Below are positions 1-5,706 of a DNA stretch of 5,706 bases, piece by piece. The notes beneath the pieces are model-generated. The model saw only the letters and a program-made list of their open reading frames with translations. It made no database searches and was not told where the DNA came from. The position numbers and the translations under genes are program-made. The DNA lies in assembly GCA_003488525.1 (NCBI GenBank), contig DNLG01000144.1, positions 387 through 6,092 of the forward strand, read 5' to 3'. Positions within the stretch are counted from its first letter, which is position 1. Each line of letters starts with the position of its first letter. The DNA is from Bacteroidota bacterium (GTDB lineage Bacteria > Bacteroidota > Ignavibacteria > Kapaibacteriales > Kapaibacteriaceae).

Positions 1-1188
1 TACTTCGCTTCTGTTGAGCAGCAGGAGCAGCCGGAGCTGCGTGGACGTCCGGTGGCGGTAGTGCCCGTGATGGCCGACTCTACGTGTGCGATCGCGGCGT
101 CGTATGAGGCGAAGAAGTTTGGCGTCAAGACGGGGACGATCATCGCCGAGGCCAAGCAGAAGTGTCCGGAGCTGGTGCTGGTGCAGGCCCGGCATTCACT
201 GTACGTGGAGTATCATCACCGCATTGTGGAAGCCGTTGAACAGACGATCCACGTCAAGAGTGTGAACTCTATCGACGAGATGGTATGCGAGCTTACGGGC
301 TCTGACCGGCAGCGCGACAAGGCCATTGAGATCGCTTATGCGGTGAAGGCATCGATCAAGGCCAATGTGGGTGACACATTGACCTGCAGCGTGGGCATCG
401 GCCCGAACGACTATCTGGCCAAGACGGCGTCGGATATGCAGAAGCCCGATGGACTGGTGATCGTTGAAGAGGAGCAATTGCCTGATGTGCTCTACGCACT
501 TGAGCTACGCGACCTCTGCGGCATCGGCAAGCAAATGCACGCGCGCCTTCGCAAGCATGGCATCTTCACCGTGGAGATGCTCTGCACAGCACCGAAGCAC
601 CAGCTGCGCGAGGTATGGGGCGGCATCGAGGGCGAACGCATGTGGGCCCGCCTGCGAGGTCAGGATGTACCAATGGCCGAAACTCAGAAGTCAACGGTCG
701 GACACTCCCACGTTCTCGAACCAGAACACCGCTCAGTTCAGGGGGCGAAGGCCGTCGTGCACCGACTTCTACAGAAGGCCGCAATGCGCCTGCGTCAGTA
801 CGAACTCCACACGGCCGAGATCACCGTCAGCGTACGCTACGTCGATGGAACCAAGTGGAAGCAGGCGCGCGAGATCACACCCACGCAGGATGTGCTGCAG
901 CTGACGACGATCATGAGCAGCATGCTCGAGGTCATGCCCGAGCACGGAACGCCGTTCAAGGTCACGATCGCGCTCAACAAGGTGAGCCCCCTTGAATCAA
1001 CTCCCCTGCCGATGTTCGAAAATGTTGGCCCGGCTCGCTCGGCACTGAACAACTCGATCGATGCCATCAACAAGAAGTATGGCAAGAACACGCTCTACGT
1101 TGGTACCGCATGGAACGCCCTCTCGAGCGCACCAATGCGCATAGCGTTCAACCACATTCCAGACTCAGAGGTCGACGACGACACGTAG
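1..1188 (+). CDS. Y-family translesion DNA polymerase (UmuC/DinB-like), 5' end cut by the window
   Basis: Error-prone polymerase that copies past damaged template bases. The frame is open from base 1, and its first visible residues, YFASVEQQ, are the conserved Y-family start block, so the start codon and the first metal-binding Asp lie upstream; about a dozen residues are missing. A GTG at 52 is internal, not the start. Of 395 visible residues, F2 aligns with the steric-gate Phe of E. coli DinB. Residues 90-93 are SIDE (bases 268-279), the catalytic Asp-Glu pair. A helix-hairpin-helix (GIGKQMHARLRKHGI) follows at about 174-188, and the little-finger domain begins near VGHSHVLEPEHR (233-244). 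Near the end, TPLPMF (334-339) looks like a beta-clamp-binding peptide. It is followed by a DAINKKYG...LYVG segment, an arrangement typical of UmuC rather than DinB. Visible length plus the missing start (about 405-410) is closer to UmuC (422) than to DinB (351). No umuD-like gene is visible, but upstream sequence is absent. Family certain; subfamily open. Confidence 0.93.
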   Translation, partial: YFASVEQQEQPELRGRPVAVVPVMADSTCAIAASYEAKKFGVKTGTIIAEAKQKCPELVLVQARHSLYVEYHHRIVEAVEQTIHVKSVNSIDEMVCELTGSDRQRDKAIEIAYAVKASIKANVGDTLTCSVGIGPNDYLAKTASDMQKPDGLVIVEEEQLPDVLYALELRDLCGIGKQMHARLRKHGIFTVEMLCTAPKHQLREVWGGIEGERMWARLRGQDVPMAETQKSTVGHSHVLEPEHRSVQGAKAVVHRLLQKAAMRLRQYELHTAEITVSVRYVDGTKWKQAREITPTQDVLQLTTIMSSMLEVMPEHGTPFKVTIALNKVSPLESTPLPMFENVGPARSALNNSIDAINKKYGKNTLYVGTAWNALSSAPMRIAFNHIPDSEVDDDT

Positions 1189-1224
1189 GGGGCGAGACGC
1201 AGTCTCGCCCGACGCCCCCCTACG
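1184..1224. repeat. Compound GC-rich inverted repeat between converging genes
   Basis: The core is a perfect 9-bp stem, GGGCGAGAC (1190-1198) and GTCTCGCCC (1202-1210), with a 3-nt GCA loop. Outside it CGTAGGGG (1184-1191) pairs with CCCCTACG (1217-1224). Joining a 7-bp inner stem (1192-1198 with 1202-1208) to this 8-bp outer stem gives 15 bp, interrupted only by an 8-nt bulge on the right arm (1209-1216). The left outer arm includes the polymerase stop codon (1186-1188), and the right end lies 1 nt from the stop codon of the opposing gene. The site suits a bidirectional terminator, but no T-run follows on either strand, so a dispersed REP-like palindrome is an equal possibility. The structure is seen directly; its function is inferred. 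Confidence 0.75.
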
Positions 1225-1225
1225 T

Positions 1226-3685
1226 TTACGGCGCTACATACATCATCGTGTGGTCATCATTGACCCAGAAGTACATGCCAGGAGCGAGATCATCGGTCGA
1301 GGTGACGTGGACAGTTCGACCGAGCACATCCGTAGGATACTGGCCCCGAAGCAGAAGATCGCGGGCCGACTCCGTATTGATTTGCAGGCGCATCGCATCG
1401 TTGAGGCGCGTTGTTGTGTCATCACAAACACTCGTTGTGAACGGATTCCAAGAGAACACACCGGTGGTCGCTGAGATCATGATCCTGTCACCGTGGCTGA
1501 AGATGCTGATGGGCTCGATAGCAAATGGCAGGTCCGGAGCATCCTGCCAGGTGCTTCCATCGGCGCTGCCAACAAGCACGCCGCGAAACCATGGAACAAA
1601 GATCTGTCCGTCATTGCCGTGGGTGATGAAGCGGCCTGACAAAAACCGGTAGTTCCCACCGTAGGGAATGTCGTACACCACAGACCAGCTCTGCCCCTGA
1701 TCAGTCGAACGCAGAATGGCACCACCTCTGATGCGATAGGTTGATGGCGACTGTACCTCAATGGTTGAGTAATCCTCAATGGCGTGATAGGCAACCGCAA
1801 GCAGGCTTCCGTCAGTCGTGCGATGCATGGACATTACATACGGGTTGTACGGCAGAGGAAGCTTCACAGGGCTGAACGTGGCTCCATTGTCGGTTGATCG
1901 GAGCACCCCTCCTCGACGATGGGGCTGAGCATCTTCGATCGATATCGATGCGGTGTCCGTGCCCAGCATCGATACAAGAATCGATTCGTCATCTGCGATG
2001 ATCACATCCGAGGGGTAGACTTCCGGATCGGTTTTCGCACCGGACGGGAGAGACATGGTGTCGGTAACTGCACCGCGATGACGACGCACAACTCCAGTCC
2101 AGCCGCTGTATATGGCTGAGTCCTCGAGCTGGCGAACAAAGCCGGACGGTTGCTTGGAAAGCGTGTCCAAAAAGTCCCCGTCGTGAGAGAACCGCCGGAT
2201 ACACGGACCCGGAAGCAGGACGTCCGCACTGCGAACGACCGGATGCGGCACGCCCCACACACGCCAGCGTTGAAGATTTCGATTTTCAAAGGTTCCAAAC
2301 GTAATGCCCGGCAGCCCTTCATCACCTGCGACACAGGACTGCGCATGTGCAATGAATCCGAAGCCCGACGAATCAACCCGAAGGATGGTCGCCAAATCAT
2401 TTAGCACGACATCTCGACTGCCGTCCGATGAGCGCCACGAAGCCAGCATGGCCTGGAACGGAAAGATCTCGATATCGCGCATAAACGAGCCGACACTGTA
2501 GATAACGGGCTTATCACCCGATACGTCCACAATGCCATTCTTCGATGGGTCTTCAGCGGCGATCACGAATCCGCGTCTGCCAAGACTGTACTCAGTGGTG
2601 TATGAACGATTCCAGTAAAAACCTCGCGCTGGCCCGGCGATGTCTATGTGAAACGCAAATCGCCGAATGACTGGAGGGTCGCTACATTCGACCTGATGCA
2701 CGATCATTGAGTCATTGATCTGGCCAATCCAGTATGAAAATCCTCGAACAGGATATCCGTAACCCATTGGACGACCAACGTTCGCTGATTGGAGTTCCGA
2801 ACCGCGTCCCTTGCTCCATCGGTACAGTGCTCCTGATGAGTCCGCTATGAGCAGGGCCCCGGAGCTCAATCGCTCAATGAATCGAGGAACCACTGCTCGG
2901 CGTTGTCCGTCGTCCAGCGTGATCGAATCGATCGTAAGGGACACAGAGTCATCAAATGGAAGAACTGCCAGTCGTGTTGACCTGTTTCTTTGCAATATAC
3001 CGGCAAGCGCTTCAGACTCGCCGAGAACCCGGTTGCTGCCCAGCGTGTTGGTTTCACGTCCGATTCTGCGTAGTCTTTGAACGTCACGCTGTTCTATGAT
3101 GTGCCGCTTGCCTGCCCCCGCCCCGACTTGCACCACCATCGTCCCGGGCGGCGATTCCTGAACGTTCGCTGTCGCACGGGGGATAACAGACCATGTTCGA
3201 CCGGCATCTCCGGATACCATTGAAGCGGTCGCGGACCTGAACATCACCGGTCCGTTTTCTGTGAGATCTGCGGAGTTTACATTCTGAGGGAAAAGCCGCT
3301 CCTCAACTTCACCAGTTGGTCCGATGAAGGCCAGTGTACTGCTGTCCGACCGCAGCGCGATCATTACCCCATTGCCCATCGTGCGGGAAGCGTCTAGGTA
3401 CTGAAAATCACCAAAGTTCACCGGCTGCTTCATCATTCCACCAGTTCTTTTCGATATCGAGAGCGTCATAAGACCGCGCCCCTTCACCAGCTGCACAAGC
3501 TCGTCATCACCCACTGATGGACTCAGACCGTCCGCGGTAAAACCTAAGCTCGACCCAGAATTGGAACTCAGCACACGCTGCTGAAACGCAGTGTCAATCT
3601 GGGCCAATGCGGCACATGTATTCACTATCAGAAGCGCACTCACCAGTTTGCGAAATGATACACGGATACTTCTCATGCACATCAT
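1226..3685 (-). CDS. Secreted Asp-box (BNR-like) protein with a type IX sorting-like C-terminus, function unknown
   Basis: An 819-residue exported protein with no recognised enzymatic family. Residues 1-29 form a signal peptide: a basic n-region, a hydrophobic LVSALLIV core, and probable cleavage after ALA before Gln29. Asp-box motifs (SxDxGxTW type) are SGDAGRTW (158-165), STDNGATF (597-604), STDQGQSW (660-667) and a shortened SADGSTW (707-713). Such motifs mark turns in beta-propellers of sialidases, sortilin-like proteins and many uncharacterised exported proteins. No sialidase arginine triad or FRIP motif was recognised. The last 50 or so residues (DVLGRTV at 786, LAPGMYFW at 800) resemble the Por secretion tail, suggesting export across the outer membrane. 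The ATG at 3685 was chosen because GGAG lies 7 nt upstream; ATGs at 3682 and 3676 are alternatives. It lies 72 nt downstream of the reductase gene in the same direction. A structural or surface role is as likely as an enzymatic one. Confidence 0.88.
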   Translation of the reverse strand: MMCMRSIRVSFRKLVSALLIVNTCAALAQIDTAFQQRVLSSNSGSSLGFTADGLSPSVGDDELVQLVKGRGLMTLSISKRTGGMMKQPVNFGDFQYLDASRTMGNGVMIALRSDSSTLAFIGPTGEVEERLFPQNVNSADLTENGPVMFRSATASMVSGDAGRTWSVIPRATANVQESPPGTMVVQVGAGAGKRHIIEQRDVQRLRRIGRETNTLGSNRVLGESEALAGILQRNRSTRLAVLPFDDSVSLTIDSITLDDGQRRAVVPRFIERLSSGALLIADSSGALYRWSKGRGSELQSANVGRPMGYGYPVRGFSYWIGQINDSMIVHQVECSDPPVIRRFAFHIDIAGPARGFYWNRSYTTEYSLGRRGFVIAAEDPSKNGIVDVSGDKPVIYSVGSFMRDIEIFPFQAMLASWRSSDGSRDVVLNDLATILRVDSSGFGFIAHAQSCVAGDEGLPGITFGTFENRNLQRWRVWGVPHPVVRSADVLLPGPCIRRFSHDGDFLDTLSKQPSGFVRQLEDSAIYSGWTGVVRRHRGAVTDTMSLPSGAKTDPEVYPSDVIIADDESILVSMLGTDTASISIEDAQPHRRGGVLRSTDNGATFSPVKLPLPYNPYVMSMHRTTDGSLLAVAYHAIEDYSTIEVQSPSTYRIRGGAILRSTDQGQSWSVVYDIPYGGNYRFLSGRFITHGNDGQIFVPWFRGVLVGSADGSTWQDAPDLPFAIEPISIFSHGDRIMISATTGVFSWNPFTTSVCDDTTTRLNDAMRLQINTESARDLLLRGQYPTDVLGRTVHVTSTDDLAPGMYFWVNDDHTMMYVAP
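1229..1384 (-). other. Type IX secretion sorting-like C-terminal region of the secreted protein
   Basis: Encodes residues 768-819. The pattern DVLGRTV, a short gap, LAPGMYFWV and a final beta-strand-like MMYVAP matches the core of type A sorting domains, whose usual form is a DxxGRxV turn, then LxxGxYxx, then a short strand ending near the C-terminus. The spacer is shorter than usual (about nine residues between the two motifs) and the basic ending common in these tails is missing, so the match is partial. In the known system the tail is recognised by the outer-membrane translocon and removed or attached to the surface. Identification is by eye only. Confidence 0.55.
3599..3685 (-). other. 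Sec signal peptide of the secreted protein
   Basis: Encodes residues 1-29. There are three or four basic residues before position 14, then an uninterrupted hydrophobic stretch (LVSALLIV, CAALA) and an A-L-A cleavage site followed by Gln. Cys24 does not sit in a lipobox (the context is VNTC rather than L-A/S-G/A-C), so ordinary signal peptidase I cleavage is favoured over lipoprotein processing. Confidence 0.8.
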
Positions 3686-3692
3686 CGATTAT

Positions 3693-3696
3693 CTCC
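3693..3696 (-). promoter_or_regulatory. Ribosome binding site of the secreted-protein gene
   Basis: GGAG on the minus strand, within GATGGAGATAATCG, leaves 7 nt before the ATG at 3685. The spacing is best for this first ATG; the in-frame ATGs at 3682 and 3676 would be 10 and 16 nt away. This site decides the chosen start. Confidence 0.6.
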
Positions 3697-3757
3697 ATCG
3701 GTTGTACAGTTTACCCGAGCAATGACATCTGACTAAGCCAAACGTTACACAACAGTT

Positions 3758-4534
3758 TTACCTCTTCTCCGCAATCATCCGTCCGATGTAGAGGATGATG
3801 CTGCGCGGAGTAAGGCGGACGAGGAAGGTCGTAATACGGTTCAGAAGTCCATGCACAGCAACTGGTTTGCCACGCATCATGGCGTCATAACCAAAGCGTG
3901 CCACATCGGCAGAGGTGGCCATGAGACGACGATCAACCATGCGGGCCTCGTGCATGGCGGCAACATCCTGGAAGCCAGACGTTGTCGGCCCAGGACACAG
4001 CGCTGTGACGGTGACGCCCCTGTCGGATACTTCGTTGTTGAGCGCTTCGGAAAAGCTGAGCACAAAGGCCTTGGTGGCAGCGTAGAGCGTCATCAGTGGT
4101 ACGGGTTGAAACGATGCGGTTGAGGCAACATTCATAATGCGTCCGGACCGACGACGCACCATGTCGACGACGAATAATCTTGTAAGCGCCGTGAGCGTTA
4201 CGATGTTGAGTTCAAGCATCTGCATGGCACGGTCAAGGTCGCTCTCTTCAAACAGACCGTACTGACCGAACCCGGCATTGTTGATGAGAATGTCCACCGT
4301 CAGCCCTTTGGCAGAGACTGCATCGTGCAGCTCTTGGGCGCTTCCGCGCTGCGCCAGGTCCATGCCAATGACATGGACATTCACTCCGTACGTCGACTCC
4401 CACTTCGCCTTATACTCACGAAGTTTCTCTTCACGGCGTGCAACGAGAATCACATCGCCCCCTCTTCGTACATGTTCAAGAGCAAGCTCGTATCCGATTC
4501 CTCCGGATGCTCCGGTGATGAGGGCTGTAGACAT
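3758..4534 (-). CDS. Short-chain dehydrogenase/reductase (classical SDR, DltE-like)
   Basis: A 258-residue NAD(P)-dependent oxidoreductase that would interconvert a hydroxyl and a carbonyl group on an unknown substrate. The Rossmann cofactor motif TGASGGIG is at 7-14. The ARR (32-34) after the second strand favours NADP(H). NNAG is at 85-88, and the catalytic tetrad is complete: Asn110, Ser138, Tyr151 and Lys155 (YAATK). PGP at 181-183 is the usual turn after the active site. Length is normal for classical SDRs. The tail (about 229-258, LLNRITTFLVRLTPRS onward) is hydrophobic and basic, as in the COG0300/DltE-type group often annotated only as short-chain dehydrogenase, and may associate with the membrane. 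The ATG at 4534 gives a normal N-terminus directly before the first beta strand. It starts 26 nt after the stop of the binding-protein gene, so co-transcription is likely. Family is certain; the substrate cannot be told from sequence. Confidence 0.94.
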   Translation of the reverse strand: MSTALITGASGGIGYELALEHVRRGGDVILVARREEKLREYKAKWESTYGVNVHVIGMDLAQRGSAQELHDAVSAKGLTVDILINNAGFGQYGLFEESDLDRAMQMLELNIVTLTALTRLFVVDMVRRRSGRIMNVASTASFQPVPLMTLYAATKAFVLSFSEALNNEVSDRGVTVTALCPGPTTSGFQDVAAMHEARMVDRRLMATSADVARFGYDAMMRGKPVAVHGLLNRITTFLVRLTPRSIILYIGRMIAEKR

Positions 4535-4539
4535 TGTTT

Positions 4540-4544
4540 CTCTC
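4540..4544 (-). promoter_or_regulatory. Weak ribosome binding site of the SDR gene
   Basis: GAGAG on the minus strand lies 5 nt before the ATG at 4534, inside the 26-nt gap after the binding-protein gene. It is a poor Shine-Dalgarno match, so translation may depend partly on ribosomes arriving from the upstream gene (inference). Confidence 0.4.
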
Positions 4545-4560
4545 GGCTATCGTGAACGTG

Positions 4561-5706
4561 TCAGGGGGCGTAACGGACGGGTACCATCGACGTGCGGTGG
4601 TGATTGGTACGGTCCATGGAATTGTGCGGGTGGTTCTTCACATACGGCTGCACAAACCGGTAGTCTTCGTCGTTCAGGATCAGCAGCATCGGCGCATTGT
4701 CGATGGCGATCTGCTCGGCCATGCGATACAGGCGCATGCGCTCGGCGCGGTTGGTTGTCGAGAGGGCCTGTTCAAAGAGCCGATCAAACTCGGCACTGCG
4801 GAAACGCGTAGAGTTGATCGGCGAGTCTTCATCATCTGACGGGACAAGCTTTCCGTAGTAGAGATTCAGAAACGACTCCGGATCGGGATAGTCTGCCACC
4901 CAACCGAGACGGAAGAACGGCGCCTTGCCCTTGTCGATATCCGACAGATGCTGGGCAAACTCCACCTGCTGCAGCTTGATGCTGATGTTGAGATGCTCCT
5001 TGAGCATGCCCTGAATGGCCTCGGCGATCGAGACGTTACGTCCGCCCCCTGCATTGAGCTGAAGCGTGATCTCCGGAAATCCAACACCATTGGGATAACC
5101 GGCCTGGGCCAGCAGCTCACGGGCACGTGCAGGGTTGAAGGTGTAGCCGATGACGCTGTCAGAGCGATAACCGGGCATTGATGGCGGCACCAGACCATTG
5201 TGAGCAGGGCCTGCGGCCTGACCCTTGAGAACGTACCGAATGATACGATTTCGATCGACGGCGTAATTGATAGCCCGCCGCACACGCAGATCACGGAAGA
5301 CGTCCTTGGTAATGACCATGCCATAGAACTGGGTCGATAGCGCCGTCTTGTGCAGAAGCCGAAATCGCGACCACTTACCCTTGGGATTCTTGTTCTCATC
5401 AACGATGTCGGCAAAGAACTCATTCGGAATGCGGAAGCTCTCTTCAAGATTACCGGCCGCAAACTCCAGGAGCTGCAGCTTGTCGTCCTTGATGAACGAG
5501 AAGCGAATGCCATCGAGATACGGCAATCGGTTGCCGTGTTCATCTACGTCCCAATACGATGGGTTGCGCCTCACAACCAGGTCACGGTCAGGCGTCCACG
5601 ACACGAACCTGAACGGACCCGATCCGACGGGATGCTGAAAAAAGTCCTTGCCGTAGTATTCCACGGCCTCGCGCGGAACGATGCCCATGGATGTCTGCGT
5701 CACGGT
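4561..5706 (-). CDS. ABC transporter solute-binding protein, family 5 (OppA/DppA-like), N-terminus cut by the window
   Basis: Extracytoplasmic binding protein that would deliver peptides, or another family 5 ligand such as nickel chelates or oligosaccharides, to an ABC importer. The frame is open to the window end; the GTG at 5703 is internal, since the sequence there already matches the middle of the family (MGIVPREAVEYYG). About 381 residues are visible and roughly 150-200, including any signal peptide or lipobox, are missing. Diagnostic blocks in order are HPVGSGPFRF (5605-5634), RNPSYWD with LPYLDGIRF just after, FRDLRVRRAINYAVDR (5251-5298), NPARARELLAQAGYPNG, and GWVADYPDPESFLNLYYG (4852-4905). 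The last is the conserved hinge and ligand-region motif of this family. The C-terminus (RYAP) looks complete. No permease or ATPase gene follows; the next gene is an SDR 26 nt downstream, so transporter partners would have to lie upstream of the window or elsewhere. Family is certain; ligand unknown. Confidence 0.94.
   Translation of the reverse strand, partial: TVTQTSMGIVPREAVEYYGKDFFQHPVGSGPFRFVSWTPDRDLVVRRNPSYWDVDEHGNRLPYLDGIRFSFIKDDKLQLLEFAAGNLEESFRIPNEFFADIVDENKNPKGKWSRFRLLHKTALSTQFYGMVITKDVFRDLRVRRAINYAVDRNRIIRYVLKGQAAGPAHNGLVPPSMPGYRSDSVIGYTFNPARARELLAQAGYPNGVGFPEITLQLNAGGGRNVSIAEAIQGMLKEHLNISIKLQQVEFAQHLSDIDKGKAPFFRLGWVADYPDPESFLNLYYGKLVPSDDEDSPINSTRFRSAEFDRLFEQALSTTNRAERMRLYRMAEQIAIDNAPMLLILNDEDYRFVQPYVKNHPHNSMDRTNHHRTSMVPVRYAP

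Noticed and set aside
52..54. GTG at 52 as the polymerase start, and GTG at 5701-5703 (minus strand) as the binding-protein start
   Set aside because: In both cases the conserved family sequence continues upstream in the same frame to the window edge, so these are internal valine codons of truncated genes.
1110..1652. 180-codon open frame on the plus strand, antisense to the secreted-protein gene and overlapping the polymerase end
   Set aside because: Its translation is low in complexity, rich in Arg and Ser, and has no family-like motif. It spans the hairpin and the ends of two convincing genes, so it is a shadow frame.
1938..1985. Four ATCGAT palindromes within 48 bases
   Set aside because: They lie inside the secreted-protein gene and are explained by repeated TCG serine codons next to Ile, Met or Asp-type codons (the S-I, S-M and S-I-S-I runs). 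There is no regular spacing and no origin- or operator-like context.
3612..3623. Possible lipobox at Cys24 of the secreted protein
   Set aside because: The residues before the Cys are V-N-T, not the small L-A/S-G/A pattern, and an A-L-A cleavage site follows shortly after.
3697..3757. Possible promoter or terminator in the gap upstream of the secreted-protein gene
   Set aside because: A TAAACT hexamer (-10-like) has no matching -35, and TAACGTTTG only loosely resembles the Bacteroidota TAnnTTTG element. No stem followed by a T-run ends the SDR gene. Nothing here is strong enough to list.
4278..4811. 177-codon open frame on the plus strand across the SDR and binding-protein genes
   Set aside because: It lies opposite two genes with clear family motifs, and its translation is Arg/Ser/Cys-rich with no recognisable domain.

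Overview
The window holds four protein-coding genes, two of them cut by the window edges. It reads like ordinary chromosomal sequence from a moderately GC-rich bacterium. The best lineage hint is the long secreted protein in the middle. It has a Sec signal peptide, Asp-box (BNR-like) motifs and a C-terminal stretch (DVLGRxV ... LAPGMYFW) resembling the type IX secretion sorting domain. That points to the Bacteroidota/Chlorobi/Kapabacteria assemblage. This is an inference from one domain, not a firm assignment.

Layout. From 1 to 1188 (+) is a Y-family translesion DNA polymerase whose first dozen or so residues lie outside the window. From 1184 to 1224 is a GC-rich compound inverted repeat sitting between two converging genes. 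From 1226 to 3685 (-) is the 819-residue secreted Asp-box protein. From 3686 to 3757 is a short gap with that gene's ribosome binding site. From 3758 to 4534 (-) is a classical short-chain dehydrogenase/reductase with a complete catalytic tetrad. From 4561 to the window end (-) is the C-terminal two thirds or so of a family 5 (OppA/DppA-like) solute-binding protein.

The three minus-strand genes run the same way: binding protein, then reductase 26 nt later, then the secreted protein after a 72 nt gap. The first two are close enough to be co-transcribed. The secreted protein could be read through or have its own promoter. The polymerase converges on this group and is functionally separate. I see no common pathway joining the four products: they are DNA damage tolerance, an exported protein, a cytosolic or membrane-associated reductase, and peptide-type uptake.

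I saw no RNA genes, CRISPR arrays, insertion sequences, attachment sites or defence-system signatures. The points most worth a second look are the compound palindrome at 1184-1224, the unassigned secreted protein with its short sorting-domain-like tail, and the UmuC-style tail on the polymerase.
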